Assembly (NCBI RefSeq): GCF_001421745.1
Contig: NZ_LMKW01000010.1
Location: 401,131-465,130 of the forward strand
Reading direction: 5' to 3'
From: Sphingomonas sp. Leaf230
GTDB lineage: Bacteria; Pseudomonadota; Alphaproteobacteria; Sphingomonadales; Sphingomonadaceae
DNA: 64,000 bases
The position numbers and the translations under genes are program-made. The notes under the pieces were generated by a model that was not told the DNA's origin, made no database searches, and saw nothing but the letters and a program-made list of their open reading frames with translations. Positions 47,472-57,291 of the stretch are shown piece after piece; position 1 is the first letter of the stretch, and each line of letters starts with the position of its first letter.

Positions 47472-48254
47472 GTGAACGAGTCGCTTGCCTTGATAGCCCG
47501 CCTGAAGCGGATTGCCACGACGGGGATGCCGACTCAGGGTGATGGCCGTGCGGACGATGCGTGGCTGACGCAGGGGATGGCGAAGGCGCAGCTGCACGAG
47601 ATTTTCGCGACGGTCGACGATTCGGCGAGTGGCGCGGGGTTCGCGATCGCTTCGGTGTTGGCGGCAAAGGCGGCGCCGGTAATGTGGCTGCGCACCGAGG
47701 CAAGCGAGCGCCAGGGCGGGCGGTTGCATGCGACCGGGCTGGTCGAGATGGGGCTCGACGTGACGTCGCTGGTGCTGGGGCTGGTCGAGGACGAGGCGAG
47801 CTTGCTGCGCGCCGCCGCCGATGCTGCGCGGTGCCACGGGCTCGGCACGTTGCTGATCGAGTCTTGGGGACGTGCGCCGAAGATCGACCTGACCGCGACG
47901 CGGCGGCTGATGCTGGCCGCGGAAGCGTCGGGTGTGACTATCCTAAGCCTTCGCATCGGTGCCGAACCGGTGCCGAGTGCGGCCGCGTCGCGCTGGCAGG
48001 TTGCCGCGTGTCGCTCGCGGCCGCTGGAAGCCGACGCACCGGGCAAACCTGCCTTCGACATCGAATTGCTGCGTCGACGCGGAGGCCAGGCCGGGCTTCG
48101 CTGGCGTGTGGAGTGGGACCGTGACGCGCACATCTTCGACCAAACCGCCTTCGCCTCTGACGATTCCGCGGCGTTACCTGGCGCTGGTATTCCCGTGGCT
48201 GCCGATCGAGCGGCTGCGGACGATGCGGCCGCATTTGTTCGTCGGACGGGCTGA
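47472..48254 (+). CDS. imuA: Mutasome protein ImuA
   Basis: A 260-residue RecA-like protein needed with ImuB and DnaE2 for damage-induced mutagenesis. It is recognised from the family opening ALIARLKRIAT, the AQLHEIFA region and DDSASGAGFAIASVLAAKA in place of a full Walker A. The LWRTEA-like VMWLRTEASERQGG and LLIESWGRAPKIDLTATRR also fit. The start is a GTG just after the LexA box, with a weak ribosome-binding site. The final 134 bases overlap the imuB start in a different frame, so the C-terminus could be shorter in the ancestral form. Confidence 0.88.
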   Translation: MNESLALIARLKRIATTGMPTQGDGRADDAWLTQGMAKAQLHEIFATVDDSASGAGFAIASVLAAKAAPVMWLRTEASERQGGRLHATGLVEMGLDVTSLVLGLVEDEASLLRAAADAARCHGLGTLLIESWGRAPKIDLTATRRLMLAAEASGVTILSLRIGAEPVPSAAASRWQVAACRSRPLEADAPGKPAFDIELLRRRGGQAGLRWRVEWDRDAHIFDQTAFASDDSAALPGAGIPVAADRAAADDAAAFVRRTG

Positions 48255-49692
48255 GACGCCGATCGCGTTCGTCGAGACGGTCTCGGGCGGGGTGCGACTA
48301 AAGGCGCTCGACCGCGAGGCGGTGCGGGCAGGACTCCAGCCGGGGCTGACGCTGGCGGATGCGCGGGCGCGGGTGCCCGAACTGGAGGTGTACGAGCATG
48401 ACGCGCATGCCGATCACGAATGGCTCGAGCGGCTCGCGGATGGGTGCCAGCGGTACACGCCCTCGGTCGCGCTCGATGAGCCCGATGGGCTGATCCTCGA
48501 CATCGCCGGGTGCGTGCACGAGTTCGAGGGCGAGCGGCGATTGGCGGCCGATCTGGAGGAGCGCCTTGCGCGGCGCGGGCTGCTGGTGCGTCATGCGTTC
48601 GGCGACACCCCCGATACGGCGCGGGCGCTGGCGCGGTATGCGGGGGCGCCGGCGCCGGATGAAAAGCGGGCGGTGAAGCGGTTGCCGGTGGCGGCGTTGG
48701 GCTTGGATGAGGATGCGACGACCGCCTTGTCGCGTGCCGGGCTGAAGACGGTGGGCGACGTGATGGCGCGGCCGCTCGCAACGATCGCGGCGCGGTTCGG
48801 GGGGGAGGCGGCGATGATGATCCGCCGGCTCGACGGGTCGGTGAAGGGACCGATCGTCGCTCGACGCACCGTGGCCAAGATCGGTGTCGAACGCCGCTTC
48901 GCCGAACCCATCGCGCGCACCGAATACGCGCTGGAGATGCTCGCCGAACTCGCCACCGAAGCGGCGGCTCAGCTTGCCGACCGTCACGAAGGTGGCCGGC
49001 GGTGGGAGGCGCGCCTGTTCCGTGCGGACGGCCTCGTCCAGCGGTTGCGGATCGAGACCGGCCAGCCGACGCGCGACGTGGCGCTGTTGATGCGGCTGTT
49101 CCGCGAGCGGATCGACAGCCTCGCCGACCCGCTCGATCCGGGGTTCGGCTATGATCTCGTCCGCCTCGATGTTGCGTTAGCGGAGAAGCTCGATGCGTCG
49201 CAGTTGAAGCTTGAGGGCGGAGAGGCACAGAAGGGGGAGGTCGCGCAACTCGTCGACCAGCTCGGCACGCGACTGGGGCGAACCCGCGTCCGCCGGTTCT
49301 CGGCGCGCGATAGTCATATCCCCGAACAGGCGGAGCTGATGCTGCCCGCCGCCGAGGCGCCCGCCCCGACGCCGTGGACTGCGCCGGAGACGGGCGAACC
49401 GCCGCTGCGCCCGATCTATTTGTTCGATCCGCCGCAACCGATCGAATCGATGATGGCCGAGGTCCCCGACGGGCCCCCGCACCGCTTCCGCTGGCGACGT
49501 ACCGTGCACGACGTCGCGCACAGCGAAGGCCCGGAGCGGATCGCCGGCGAATGGTGGCGACGCCAGGACATACCGACGCGCGATTACTACCGCATCGAAG
49601 ACCGCCGCGGCCGCCGCTTCTGGATCTTCCGCCACGGCCTGTATTCCGAGATGGAGGCGCCGCGCTGGTACCTCCACGGCGTCTTCGCGTGA
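48121..49692 (+). CDS. imuB: Y-family polymerase-like protein ImuB
   Basis: A 523-residue DinB-like protein that lacks polymerase activity and links ImuA, DnaE2 and the sliding clamp. Family features are the RYLALVFPWLPIERLR opening, PSVALDEPDGLILDIAGC and DTPDTARALARYAGAP, with the usual Y-family acidic triad not conserved. The C-terminal part, including REWWRR-like GEWWRRQDIPTRDYYRIED, is ImuB-specific. The GTG at 48121 is chosen because GGAG lies seven bases before it. Its stop is 13 bases before dnaE2. Confidence 0.92.
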   Translation: MTRTSSTKPPSPLTIPRRYLALVFPWLPIERLRTMRPHLFVGRAETPIAFVETVSGGVRLKALDREAVRAGLQPGLTLADARARVPELEVYEHDAHADHEWLERLADGCQRYTPSVALDEPDGLILDIAGCVHEFEGERRLAADLEERLARRGLLVRHAFGDTPDTARALARYAGAPAPDEKRAVKRLPVAALGLDEDATTALSRAGLKTVGDVMARPLATIAARFGGEAAMMIRRLDGSVKGPIVARRTVAKIGVERRFAEPIARTEYALEMLAELATEAAAQLADRHEGGRRWEARLFRADGLVQRLRIETGQPTRDVALLMRLFRERIDSLADPLDPGFGYDLVRLDVALAEKLDASQLKLEGGEAQKGEVAQLVDQLGTRLGRTRVRRFSARDSHIPEQAELMLPAAEAPAPTPWTAPETGEPPLRPIYLFDPPQPIESMMAEVPDGPPHRFRWRRTVHDVAHSEGPERIAGEWWRRQDIPTRDYYRIEDRRGRRFWIFRHGLYSEMEAPRWYLHGVFA

Positions 49693-49705
49693 ACGGCGCG
49701 GCGCC

Positions 49706-52700
49706 ATGACCCGGTTCGCCGAGCTCGTTGCCGCGACCAACTACTCGTTCCTCGACGGCGCCAGCCACCCCAGCGATATCGTCGGGCGTGCTATCGAGTT
49801 GAAACTGGCCGGTATTGGCATAGCCGATCGCAACACGGTCGCCGGAGTGGTCCGCGCCTATGATGCGCTGGAACGTGCAAAACGAGGTCAGCTCGGCGCG
49901 AATTTACCGCCGTTCGACTTCAAGCTGGTGGTCGGCGCACGTCTGGTGTTCGCCGATGGTACGCCCGACATCGTCGCCTACCCCGCGACGCGTGCCGGGT
50001 GGGGACGGCTGACGCGGCTGCTGACGCTGGGCAACCGGCGGGCCGAGAAAGGCAGCTGCATCCTCGGTCTGGACGATCTGATCGAGCACTTGGGTGAGAT
50101 CCTGCTGATCGTCATGCCAGAGTGCACGGCAAGGCCCGTGGTTGCGTTGAAGGACGTCACACTTCCCCAGCGCGCCGATCCCGGTCTTGAAGCCACGCTC
50201 GTCGCCCTGCGCCCATATGTACGGCGATCGATATGGCTCGGTGTGACGATGCCGCACGGCGGTCGCGATCGGCGGCGCCAGACCCGGCTTGCTCGAATCG
50301 CTGCCAAGGCGCGCGTGCCGATACTCGCGACTAACGACGTACGCTATGCGGTAGCGGACGATCGCTCGCTTCACGACATCGTCACCTGCATTCGCGAGGG
50401 CACGACGATTCAGCGAGCCGGCAAACGGCTCGGTGCCAATGGCGAACGCCATTTGAAGGATGCGGATGAGATCGCACACCTTTACCGCGACCGGCCGCAC
50501 GCCATCGCCGAGACGGCAAAGCTGCTCGCGCGGATCGACTTCACGCTCGACGAGCTCAAATACGAATATCCGCATGAGCCCGTCCCCGTAGGCTGGGACC
50601 CTCAGGGATGGCTGGAGCATCTCGCCTGGCAATCCGCGATCGACCAATATGACGGCTATGTGCCGGACAAGCTGCTGGCATCGCTGCGCGACGAGTTCGC
50701 GCTGATTCGGCAACAGGAATACGCCTATTACTTCCTGACGGTCCACGACATCGTCCGGTTCGCACGCAGCGCCGATCCGCCGATCCTGTGCCAAGGGCGC
50801 GGATCGGCCGCCAACTCGGTGGTCTGCTACGTGCTCGGCGTCACGTCGGTCGATCCGATGAAGCACGATCTGCTGTTCTCGCGCTTCGTCTCGGCTGAAC
50901 GCAGCGAGCCGCCCGATATCGACGTTGATTTCGAGCATGAGCGGCGCGAAGAGGTGATGCAGTATATCTATGGGCGCTACGGTCGGGAGCGCGCGGCGAT
51001 CGCAGCGACTGTCATCCATTTTCGGTCGCGTAGTACGGTGCGTGAAGTCGGCAAGGCGCTGGGCTTTACAGAGGACGTCACACAACGGCTGACCAGCACG
51101 GTGTGGGGCAGTTTCTCGAACCGATTCCCGGAACGGCGTTTTGCCGAAACGGGATTCGACATCGCCAATCCGGAAATCGCCCGGTTGCAGGACATGGTCG
51201 AACGGTTGCTCGAATTCCCGCGCCACTTGTCGCAGCATGTCGGTGGGTTCGTGCTGACGCAGGGCCGGCTCGACGAGATCGTGCCAATTCACAACGGCGC
51301 GATGGAAGACCGCACGTTCATCGAATGGGATAAGGACGATATCGATTGCCTTGGCCTGATGAAGGTCGACATTCTCGCGCTCGGCATGCTGACCTGCATC
51401 CGTAAAAGCTTCGATCTAATGCGGGAGCACGGGCTCGGCGATCATGAACTGAAGACGATCGCCAACGACGAGAATTCCAAGGTTTATGACATGCTGTGCG
51501 ATGGGGACAGCATCGGTGTGTTCCAGGTCGAGAGCCGCGCGCAGATCAACATGCTGCCTCGCCTGCGACCCCGCAAACTCTACGATCTGGTGGTGCAGGT
51601 CGCGATCGTCCGGCCCGGGCCGATCGAAGGCGATATGGTGCATCCATATTTGCGGCGGCGGGCGAAGAAGGAAGTGGTGGTCTATCCCTCGCCATCGCCC
51701 GAGCATGGCCGAAGCGACGAACTCGAAGTGCTGCTCGGCGAGACATACGGCGTGCCGTTGTTCCAGGAACAGGCGATGAAGCTTGCGATCGTCGCGGCGA
51801 AGTTCACACCCGATGAGGCCAACGAACTTCGGAAATCGATGGCGACGTTTCGCAAGGTCGGAGGGATGAACAATTTCCAGGCCAAGCTAATCGGTGGGAT
51901 GGTTGCGCGGGGGTATGAGGCAGAGTTCGCGGAGCGCTGTTTCAAGCAGATCGAGGGGTTCGGGTCCTACGGGTTTCCGGAGAGCCATGCGCTGTCGTTT
52001 GCGCGACTGGTGTATGTGTCATCGTGGATCAAATGCTTTCATCCGGCAGTGTTCTGCTGCGCGCTGCTCAATTCGCAGCCGATGGGGTTTTACGCGCCGG
52101 CGCAATTGGTGCGCGATGCGGTCGAGCACGGGGTGTGCGTGCTGCCGGTCGACGTGAATGCGAGTGGGTGGGATAACTCGCTTGAAGCCGGGGGCGCGGA
52201 TCTGCGCCTGGGGTTTCGGCAGGTGGATGGGTTTCGGAAGGATTGGGCCGACGAGATCGTTCGCGTTCGGACTGCGCCGTTTGCTAGCATCGAGGATCTG
52301 GCGCGGCGGGCGAACCTGCCGCAGCGGGCGATGAACCTGCTGGCCGATGCGGATGCGTTCCGGTCGGTGGCGAAGGAGCGGCGCGAGGCTTTGTGGGATG
52401 TGCGTCGGACGCCGCCCAAGCAGCTTGCGCTGTTCGCGGCGGCAGAGGTACCCGAGCTTGGCGTGGAGCCTGACGCGCATCTGCCGGCGATGCCGCTGTC
52501 CGAGCAGGTCGCGGCGGATTACCAGACGACGCGGCTGTCGTTGAAGGCGCATCCTATGCAGTTCCTCCGCGAACGCTTTGCCGCCGAAGGAATCCTTTCG
52601 AGTGCGCAGGCCAATGCGACCAAGGACGGGCGCCGCGCAAAGGTCGCGGGCGTGGTGCTGGTCCGCCAGCGGCCGGGCAAGGGCAATGCGATCTTCGTGA

Positions 52701-53038
52701 CGATCGAGGATGAGACCGGGATCACTAACGGGTTGATGTGGGCGCGCGATTTCGAGGCGAACCGCCGCGCGGTGATGGCGTCGCGGCTGATGGTGCTGGA
52801 GGGCGTGATCCAGCGCAGCGAGGAAGGCGTGACACACCTGATGACGTCGCGGGTGCAGGACCGCACCGAGATGCTGCGACTGTTGTCGGAGGATCACGCG
52901 CTGGAGCCGCCGCTGGCGCGGGTGGACGAGGTTATCCGGCCCGTCCTCACGCGGAGTCCCGATGCTCGGGCGCACCATCCGCGGGCGACGCATCCTCGCG
53001 ATGTGCGTGTCCTCCCCAAGTCGCGCGACTTTCATTGA
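49706..53038 (+). CDS. dnaE2: Error-prone DNA polymerase III alpha (DnaE2)
   Basis: A 1110-residue C-family polymerase that performs translesion synthesis in the ImuA-ImuB-DnaE2 mutasome. It has a PHP domain at the N-terminus (FAELVAATNYSFLDGASHP), catalytic aspartates in PPDIDVDFEHERREE and the GLMKVDILALGMLT motif, then a helix-hairpin-helix region (about 780-850) and an OB fold (about 960-1050). The DnaE2-type reduced PHP metal set and absence of the DnaE1 tail are typical of the subfamily. Its transcription should follow the LexA box of imuA. Confidence 0.96.
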   Translation: MTRFAELVAATNYSFLDGASHPSDIVGRAIELKLAGIGIADRNTVAGVVRAYDALERAKRGQLGANLPPFDFKLVVGARLVFADGTPDIVAYPATRAGWGRLTRLLTLGNRRAEKGSCILGLDDLIEHLGEILLIVMPECTARPVVALKDVTLPQRADPGLEATLVALRPYVRRSIWLGVTMPHGGRDRRRQTRLARIAAKARVPILATNDVRYAVADDRSLHDIVTCIREGTTIQRAGKRLGANGERHLKDADEIAHLYRDRPHAIAETAKLLARIDFTLDELKYEYPHEPVPVGWDPQGWLEHLAWQSAIDQYDGYVPDKLLASLRDEFALIRQQEYAYYFLTVHDIVRFARSADPPILCQGRGSAANSVVCYVLGVTSVDPMKHDLLFSRFVSAERSEPPDIDVDFEHERREEVMQYIYGRYGRERAAIAATVIHFRSRSTVREVGKALGFTEDVTQRLTSTVWGSFSNRFPERRFAETGFDIANPEIARLQDMVERLLEFPRHLSQHVGGFVLTQGRLDEIVPIHNGAMEDRTFIEWDKDDIDCLGLMKVDILALGMLTCIRKSFDLMREHGLGDHELKTIANDENSKVYDMLCDGDSIGVFQVESRAQINMLPRLRPRKLYDLVVQVAIVRPGPIEGDMVHPYLRRRAKKEVVVYPSPSPEHGRSDELEVLLGETYGVPLFQEQAMKLAIVAAKFTPDEANELRKSMATFRKVGGMNNFQAKLIGGMVARGYEAEFAERCFKQIEGFGSYGFPESHALSFARLVYVSSWIKCFHPAVFCCALLNSQPMGFYAPAQLVRDAVEHGVCVLPVDVNASGWDNSLEAGGADLRLGFRQVDGFRKDWADEIVRVRTAPFASIEDLARRANLPQRAMNLLADADAFRSVAKERREALWDVRRTPPKQLALFAAAEVPELGVEPDAHLPAMPLSEQVAADYQTTRLSLKAHPMQFLRERFAAEGILSSAQANATKDGRRAKVAGVVLVRQRPGKGNAIFVTIEDETGITNGLMWARDFEANRRAVMASRLMVLEGVIQRSEEGVTHLMTSRVQDRTEMLRLLSEDHALEPPLARVDEVIRPVLTRSPDARAHHPRATHPRDVRVLPKSRDFH

Positions 53039-53127
53039 GCTTTATCGGTGCTCGTTGGTGTGGTGCCCAACATCGCCGAACGCTCTGTCACCCGGACCGG
53101 TTTGGCGCCTACCCCTCCGAATAGCGG

Positions 53128-53234
53128 CACCTCCCGGCGGAGGCCGGGGTCCAGTTGGGAAACGCTGCTGATAAAGGCTGCGCTCCGTAACTGCGACCTT
53201 TCCAACTGGACCCCGGCCTTCGCCGGGGAGGTGG
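53128..53234. repeat. REP-like palindrome, family A copy 3
   Basis: Arms 53128-53160 and 53200-53234 share the CGGCGGAGGCCGGGGTCCAG core with the copies at 1205-1307 and 17363-17466. It lies in the 425-base gap between dnaE2 and the thioredoxin-like gene; no gene is supported in that gap. Confidence 0.83.
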
Positions 53235-53463
53235 CTTGTCTGAAGATGGAAATGCTGGCCAATTTTGGGGAGCACCGTCTCGCAAGGCCGTATCTATGCC
53301 CATGCGCACCCATGGATGTCGGAACCGCAAGCAAGACAAATGACGCCTCGACGCGCGAGCCGAATGCCAAGGCACGTTTGTCGTGCATGCCCATCCATCC
53401 TAAAGGTGGCATTCGCCGCGGGCGCGCCCCAGATAGCGCGTCTGGATTACACGGGAGTTGAAC

Positions 53464-54375
53464 TTGGCCACGCTTGGAATGTCCCCCGCGGAGAAGGATG
53501 CCGTCGAGGCGTTCCGTCGCGATGTCGTCGAACCGTCGATGACGAAGCTCGTGATCATCGATTTCTGGGCGGAATGGTGCGGGCCCTGCAAGGCGCTGAC
53601 GCCGACGCTGGAGAAGGTCGCCGCGGATTATGCCGACAAGGGCGTCGTGCTGGCCAAGGTCGATACCGACAAGAACCAGTTCATCGCCGCGCAATTCCAG
53701 ATCAAGTCGATCCCGACCGTCTATGCGATGTTCCAGGGTCAGCTGGTCGCCGACATGACCAGTGCGCGCACCGAATCGCAGTTGCGCGTGATCCTCGACC
53801 AGTTGCTCAAGCAGCTGCCGATCGAAGCGGGCGCTACGGACGCGGTGCCCGACGTCGAGCCGTTGATCGCGATCGGTGAAGAGGCGCTCGCGGCCAATGA
53901 CGGCGAGCGCGCACTCGGCATCTTCCGCGAGATCGCCGAGATCGCGCCCGAGCATCCGCAGGTTCATGCCGGCTTCGTTCGCGCATTGGTCGCGACCGGG
54001 CAGCTCGACGAGGCCTCGGACTGGTTGACGAACCTCGATCCGGCGATCGCCAAGGACCCGGCGATCGCCCGCGCACAGGCGGCGCTCGCACTCGCGCAGT
54101 CGGCCCCTCCGGTCGAGGATCTGTCGCCGCTGCTGGCCGCGGTCGAGGCGAACCCCGACGACTTGCAGGCCCGGTTCGCGCTCGCCAACGGGCAGATGGC
54201 GGCGAACGACCGTGATGCGGCGGCGGACACGTTCCTTGGCATCATCGCCACCGAGCGCGACTGGAACGAGGGCGCGGCGCGGACGCAGTTGTTGAAATTG
54301 TTTGAGGTCGTCGGACTCGAAGACCCGTGGGTGTCTGGACAGCGACGCCGCCTGTCTGCGATCCTGTTCGGATGA
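53464..54375 (+). CDS. Thioredoxin-TPR co-chaperone (CnoX/YbbN-like)
   Basis: A 303-residue protein with a thioredoxin domain (about 15-125, active site W38-C39-G40-P41-C42) and a C-terminal TPR region (about 140-300). CnoX/YbbN proteins protect unfolded proteins during oxidative stress and hand them to GroEL or DnaK. The start is a TTG, six bases after GGAG (53454-53457); a TTG two codons upstream lies too close. Its stop overlaps the next gene's start (ATGA). Confidence 0.9.
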   Translation: MATLGMSPAEKDAVEAFRRDVVEPSMTKLVIIDFWAEWCGPCKALTPTLEKVAADYADKGVVLAKVDTDKNQFIAAQFQIKSIPTVYAMFQGQLVADMTSARTESQLRVILDQLLKQLPIEAGATDAVPDVEPLIAIGEEALAANDGERALGIFREIAEIAPEHPQVHAGFVRALVATGQLDEASDWLTNLDPAIAKDPAIARAQAALALAQSAPPVEDLSPLLAAVEANPDDLQARFALANGQMAANDRDAAADTFLGIIATERDWNEGAARTQLLKLFEVVGLEDPWVSGQRRRLSAILFG

Positions 54376-55013
54376 CCACCGAGTCCGCCCCCCCGCGCGC
54401 CACCACGCGACTGTCGATCTTCCCGTTGCCGGGGGCGCTGCTGTTCCCCGGCATGCACCTGCCGCTGCACATGTTCGAGCCGCGCTATCGGGCGATGATC
54501 AGCGATGCGATGGCGCGCGACCGGCGGATCGGGATGATCCAGCCGCGGGGCGGACCGCATGATGACGCGGACGCGCTGTACGACATCGGCTGCGTCGGCA
54601 AGATCGCGGAGGTCGAGGCTCTGGACGACGGGCGGTACAACGTCGTGCTGGAGGGCATCGCGCTGTTCCGGATCGTCCGCGAGTTGGACGTGACGACCGC
54701 ATTCCGCCAGGTCGAGGCGGAGTTGCTGCCGTTGATCGAGGACGACGCGCTGTCGCTTGGCCGGCGATCATCGCTGGAACTGGAGTCGCGTCGGTTCGCG
54801 GACATGCAGGGCTATGCGGTCGACTGGGATGCGGTCGGACGGCTCGACGACGAGAGCCTGGTCAACGGCATCGCGCAGATCGCACCGTTCGATGCCGCGG
54901 CGAAACAGGCGTTGCTCGAGGCGCCGGACATCGAGCAGCGCGCCGAGCTGATCATCCAGTTGATGCAGTTCTTCGGGCGGCACGACGGCGACGAATCGGT
55001 GACGTTGCAGTGA
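54372..55013 (+). CDS. LON peptidase substrate-binding-domain protein
   Basis: A 213-residue protein consisting only of the Lon N-terminal (PUA-like) domain: [36 protein letters not shown] and [24 protein letters not shown]. No ATPase or protease part is present. Such small Lon-N proteins are common in proteobacteria; their role is unclear. It overlaps the upstream chaperone gene (ATGA) and the downstream Trm112-like gene (GTGA), so the three form one coupled operon. Confidence 0.9.
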   Translation: MTTESAPPRATTRLSIFPLPGALLFPGMHLPLHMFEPRYRAMISDAMARDRRIGMIQPRGGPHDDADALYDIGCVGKIAEVEALDDGRYNVVLEGIALFRIVRELDVTTAFRQVEAELLPLIEDDALSLGRRSSLELESRRFADMQGYAVDWDAVGRLDDESLVNGIAQIAPFDAAAKQALLEAPDIEQRAELIIQLMQFFGRHDGDESVTLQ

Positions 55014-55195
55014 GCGCGCTCGATCCGTGGCTGCTCGAACGTCTCGTCTGCCCGATGACGCGCACGCCGCTCCGCTATGACGAAGCCGCGCAGGAATTGA
55101 TTTCGGACGCTGCCGGGCTCGCGTACCCAATCCGCGACGGCGTGCCGGTGATGCTGGTCGAGGAAGCCCGCCGGCTCGACGAAACCGCCGCCTGA
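55010..55195 (+). CDS. Trm112-family protein
   Basis: A 61-residue protein with the Trm112/YcaR fold: [25 protein letters not shown] and [17 protein letters not shown]. In other organisms Trm112 proteins activate methyltransferases of tRNA, rRNA and release factors. Only one of the usual zinc-binding cysteines remains (VCPMT), as in many bacterial forms. The GTG start overlaps the previous stop codon by four bases. It ends 10 bases before a convergent oxidase gene. Confidence 0.85.
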   Translation: MSALDPWLLERLVCPMTRTPLRYDEAAQELISDAAGLAYPIRDGVPVMLVEEARRLDETAA

Positions 55196-55205
55196 TCGTC
55201 TTGCT

Positions 55206-56372
55206 TCAATACCCCATCCGCGTCGCGCCAGCCTCCCGTACGGCAGCGAGCGTCGGGTAGCCGTTCACCGCCATCAGCAGGTCGGCTTCGGCGAGGATGC
55301 ATTTCAGCACATGCGCCGCGCCGTTCGCGCCGTCGAGCGCCAAGCCGTACGTGTAGGGCCGACCGATCCCGACCGCGGTGGCGCCGAGTGCGAGTGCCTT
55401 GACCACGTCGCTCCCTGACCGAATGCCGGAGTCGAACAGCACCGGCACGGTCCCGCTCGACGCGACCACCGCGGGCAGCATGTCGATCGCGGCGATCCCG
55501 CCGTTCGCCTGGCGACCGCCGTGGTTCGAGCAGTAGATCGCGTCCGCCCCCAGATCGATCGCGCGCCGCGCGTCGTCGGCATGGCAGATTCCCTTCAGGA
55601 CGATCGGCAGCTTGGTCATCGACCGCAGCCACGGCATGTCGTCCCACGTCAGCACCTTGCCGAACGTCCCGGCCCATTGCCGCACCGCCGCGGGCAGGTC
55701 CTCGCGCGGTGGCTTGGCAAGCATCGCGCGGAAGACCGGATCGCTGAAGTAATTCTCCAGCACATGGCCGCGCAGCTGCGGGAAGTTCGCGACGTTCAGG
55801 TCGCGCGGGCGCCAGCCGGTGACCCAGGTGTCGAGCGTGACGACGATCGCCTTGTATCCGGCCGCCTCGGCACGGTGGACGAGGCTTTCGGCGAGCGGCT
55901 TGTCCTTGGGCGTGTAGAGCTGGAAGAAGCCGGACGTGTCGCCCATCGCCGCGGCGACGTCTTCGATCGGATCGTTCGACAGCGTCGACTGGATCAGCGG
56001 GACGCCGGTCAGCGCGGAAGCCCGCGCGGCGGCGAGATCACCGTGGCCGTCCTGCGTGCACAGCCCGTTGATCCCGACCGGGCTCATGAAGATCGGGCTG
56101 GGCAGCGTCATCCCGAACAGGTCGATCGACAGGTCGCGACGCGTGGCATCGACCATCATCCGCGGCGTCATGCCCCAGTGCCGGAACGCGTCGGCATTCT
56201 GGCGCTGCGTGAACTCGTCGCCGCACCCGCCCTGCAGATAGCCAAGCACCGACGGTGGCAAGGCCGCTGCCGCCCGAGCCTCGAGCGATGCGAAGTCGAC
56301 CGGGACCGTCGGGACGACACCGGCGAGCCCGGCGAAATAGATTTCGTTCTGGTAATCGCCGTAATGCGCCAT
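55206..56372 (-). CDS. FMN-dependent alpha-hydroxyacid oxidase
   Basis: A 388-residue enzyme of the lactate 2-monooxygenase/lactate oxidase family. The FMN-binding and catalytic residues are visible: K260 (VLKGICHA), H284 and R287 in SNHGGRQ, and DSGIRSGSDVVKALALGA. It oxidises a 2-hydroxyacid to a 2-oxoacid, by dehydrogenation or with oxygen; the exact acceptor and substrate are unclear. It lies 26 bases downstream of a class II aldolase gene on the same strand, suggesting a two-step pathway for a hydroxyacid or sugar acid. Confidence 0.88.
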   Translation of the reverse strand: MAHYGDYQNEIYFAGLAGVVPTVPVDFASLEARAAAALPPSVLGYLQGGCGDEFTQRQNADAFRHWGMTPRMMVDATRRDLSIDLFGMTLPSPIFMSPVGINGLCTQDGHGDLAAARASALTGVPLIQSTLSNDPIEDVAAAMGDTSGFFQLYTPKDKPLAESLVHRAEAAGYKAIVVTLDTWVTGWRPRDLNVANFPQLRGHVLENYFSDPVFRAMLAKPPREDLPAAVRQWAGTFGKVLTWDDMPWLRSMTKLPIVLKGICHADDARRAIDLGADAIYCSNHGGRQANGGIAAIDMLPAVVASSGTVPVLFDSGIRSGSDVVKALALGATAVGIGRPYTYGLALDGANGAAHVLKCILAEADLLMAVNGYPTLAAVREAGATRMGY

Positions 56373-56398
56373 GCGCTGCCCTCCCAGACTGGTGGCGG

Positions 56399-57196
56399 TC
56401 AGTCCCGATAGCCCGGATTGACGCGGTCGAGCTTGCGCAACAGCGCCGGCCAGGCGAGCCCGTCGGCGAGCATGCGGATGCCTGCACCGCTCGATTGGCC
56501 CTCGACCTTTTCCGCGACGCCCTGGTTGGGGTTGTTCAAATTCTCGCGACCGGCGCTCAGCATCAGGACCTGCGCCTCGCAGGCGCGTTCGAGGAAATAC
56601 ATCCGCAGGAACGCCTGCGGCACCGATTCGCCGACCGTCAGCGTGCCGTGGTTGCGCAGGATCATCGCGTTCTTCGTGCCGAGATCCTGCACCAGCCGCT
56701 CGCGTTCCTCCAGCTCCGTCGCGATGCCCTCGAAGTCGTGATAGGCGACGTCGTGCCCGGCAATCATCGCCGTCTGCGTATGCGGGAGCAGCCCTTCGGC
56801 CATCGCCGATACCGCCTGGCCGTGCGGGGTATGGAGATGCAGCACTGCCACTGCGTCATGACGCGCGGCGTGGACCGCCGAGTGAATCACGAAGCCCGCG
56901 CGGTTGACCGGGGCGGGGGTGTCCATGACCTTGTTGCCATCGACGTCGATCTTGACCAGCGACGATGCGGTGATCTCCTCGAACATGTGCGTGTACGGGT
57001 TGATCAGGAAATGATGCTCGGGGCCGGGGACGCGCGCGGACAGATGCGTGAAGATCAGATCGTCCCAGCCGTACAGCGCGACCAGCCGGTAAGCGGCGGC
57101 GAGATCGACGCGCAGCGCCCATTCCTCGGCCGACACCTGGTCCTTGATCGTCGTTGCCGCTGCCGCCGGTTCCATCGCCTTCAATGCCGTTGCCAT
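56399..57196 (-). CDS. Class II aldolase/adducin-family protein
   Basis: A 265-residue zinc-dependent aldolase-like enzyme. Metal-binding histidines are H120 and H122 in LHLHTPHG and a later RNHGTLTVGE; an upstream TASSLVKID carries the usual catalytic region. The chosen ATG starts MATALKAMEPAA; longer upstream frames are shadow. Class II aldolases cleave or epimerise sugar phosphates, and some act as decarboxylases. Its pairing with the FMN oxidase and the divergent Crp/Fnr regulator points to one regulated catabolic unit, but the substrate is not clear. Confidence 0.87.
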   Translation of the reverse strand: MATALKAMEPAAAATTIKDQVSAEEWALRVDLAAAYRLVALYGWDDLIFTHLSARVPGPEHHFLINPYTHMFEEITASSLVKIDVDGNKVMDTPAPVNRAGFVIHSAVHAARHDAVAVLHLHTPHGQAVSAMAEGLLPHTQTAMIAGHDVAYHDFEGIATELEERERLVQDLGTKNAMILRNHGTLTVGESVPQAFLRMYFLERACEAQVLMLSAGRENLNNPNQGVAEKVEGQSSGAGIRMLADGLAWPALLRKLDRVNPGYRD

Positions 57197-57238
57197 TATC
57201 CGCCTCCTTATGTTTGGCCCCTTGTACGACCGGCCTTC

Positions 57239-57251
57239 GACAAACTTTGTC
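57239..57251. promoter_or_regulatory. Palindrome in the aldolase/Crp-like divergent gap
   Basis: GACAAA-C-TTTGTC is a perfect 13-base palindrome between the aldolase and Crp/Fnr-like start codons. A second one, CGAAATTTCG, lies at about 57269-57278. Either could be the operator of the adjacent regulator. Confidence 0.45.
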
Positions 57252-57291
57252 TCGATGGTGACAATCTCGAAATTTCGCCTAGCCTTGCGCG

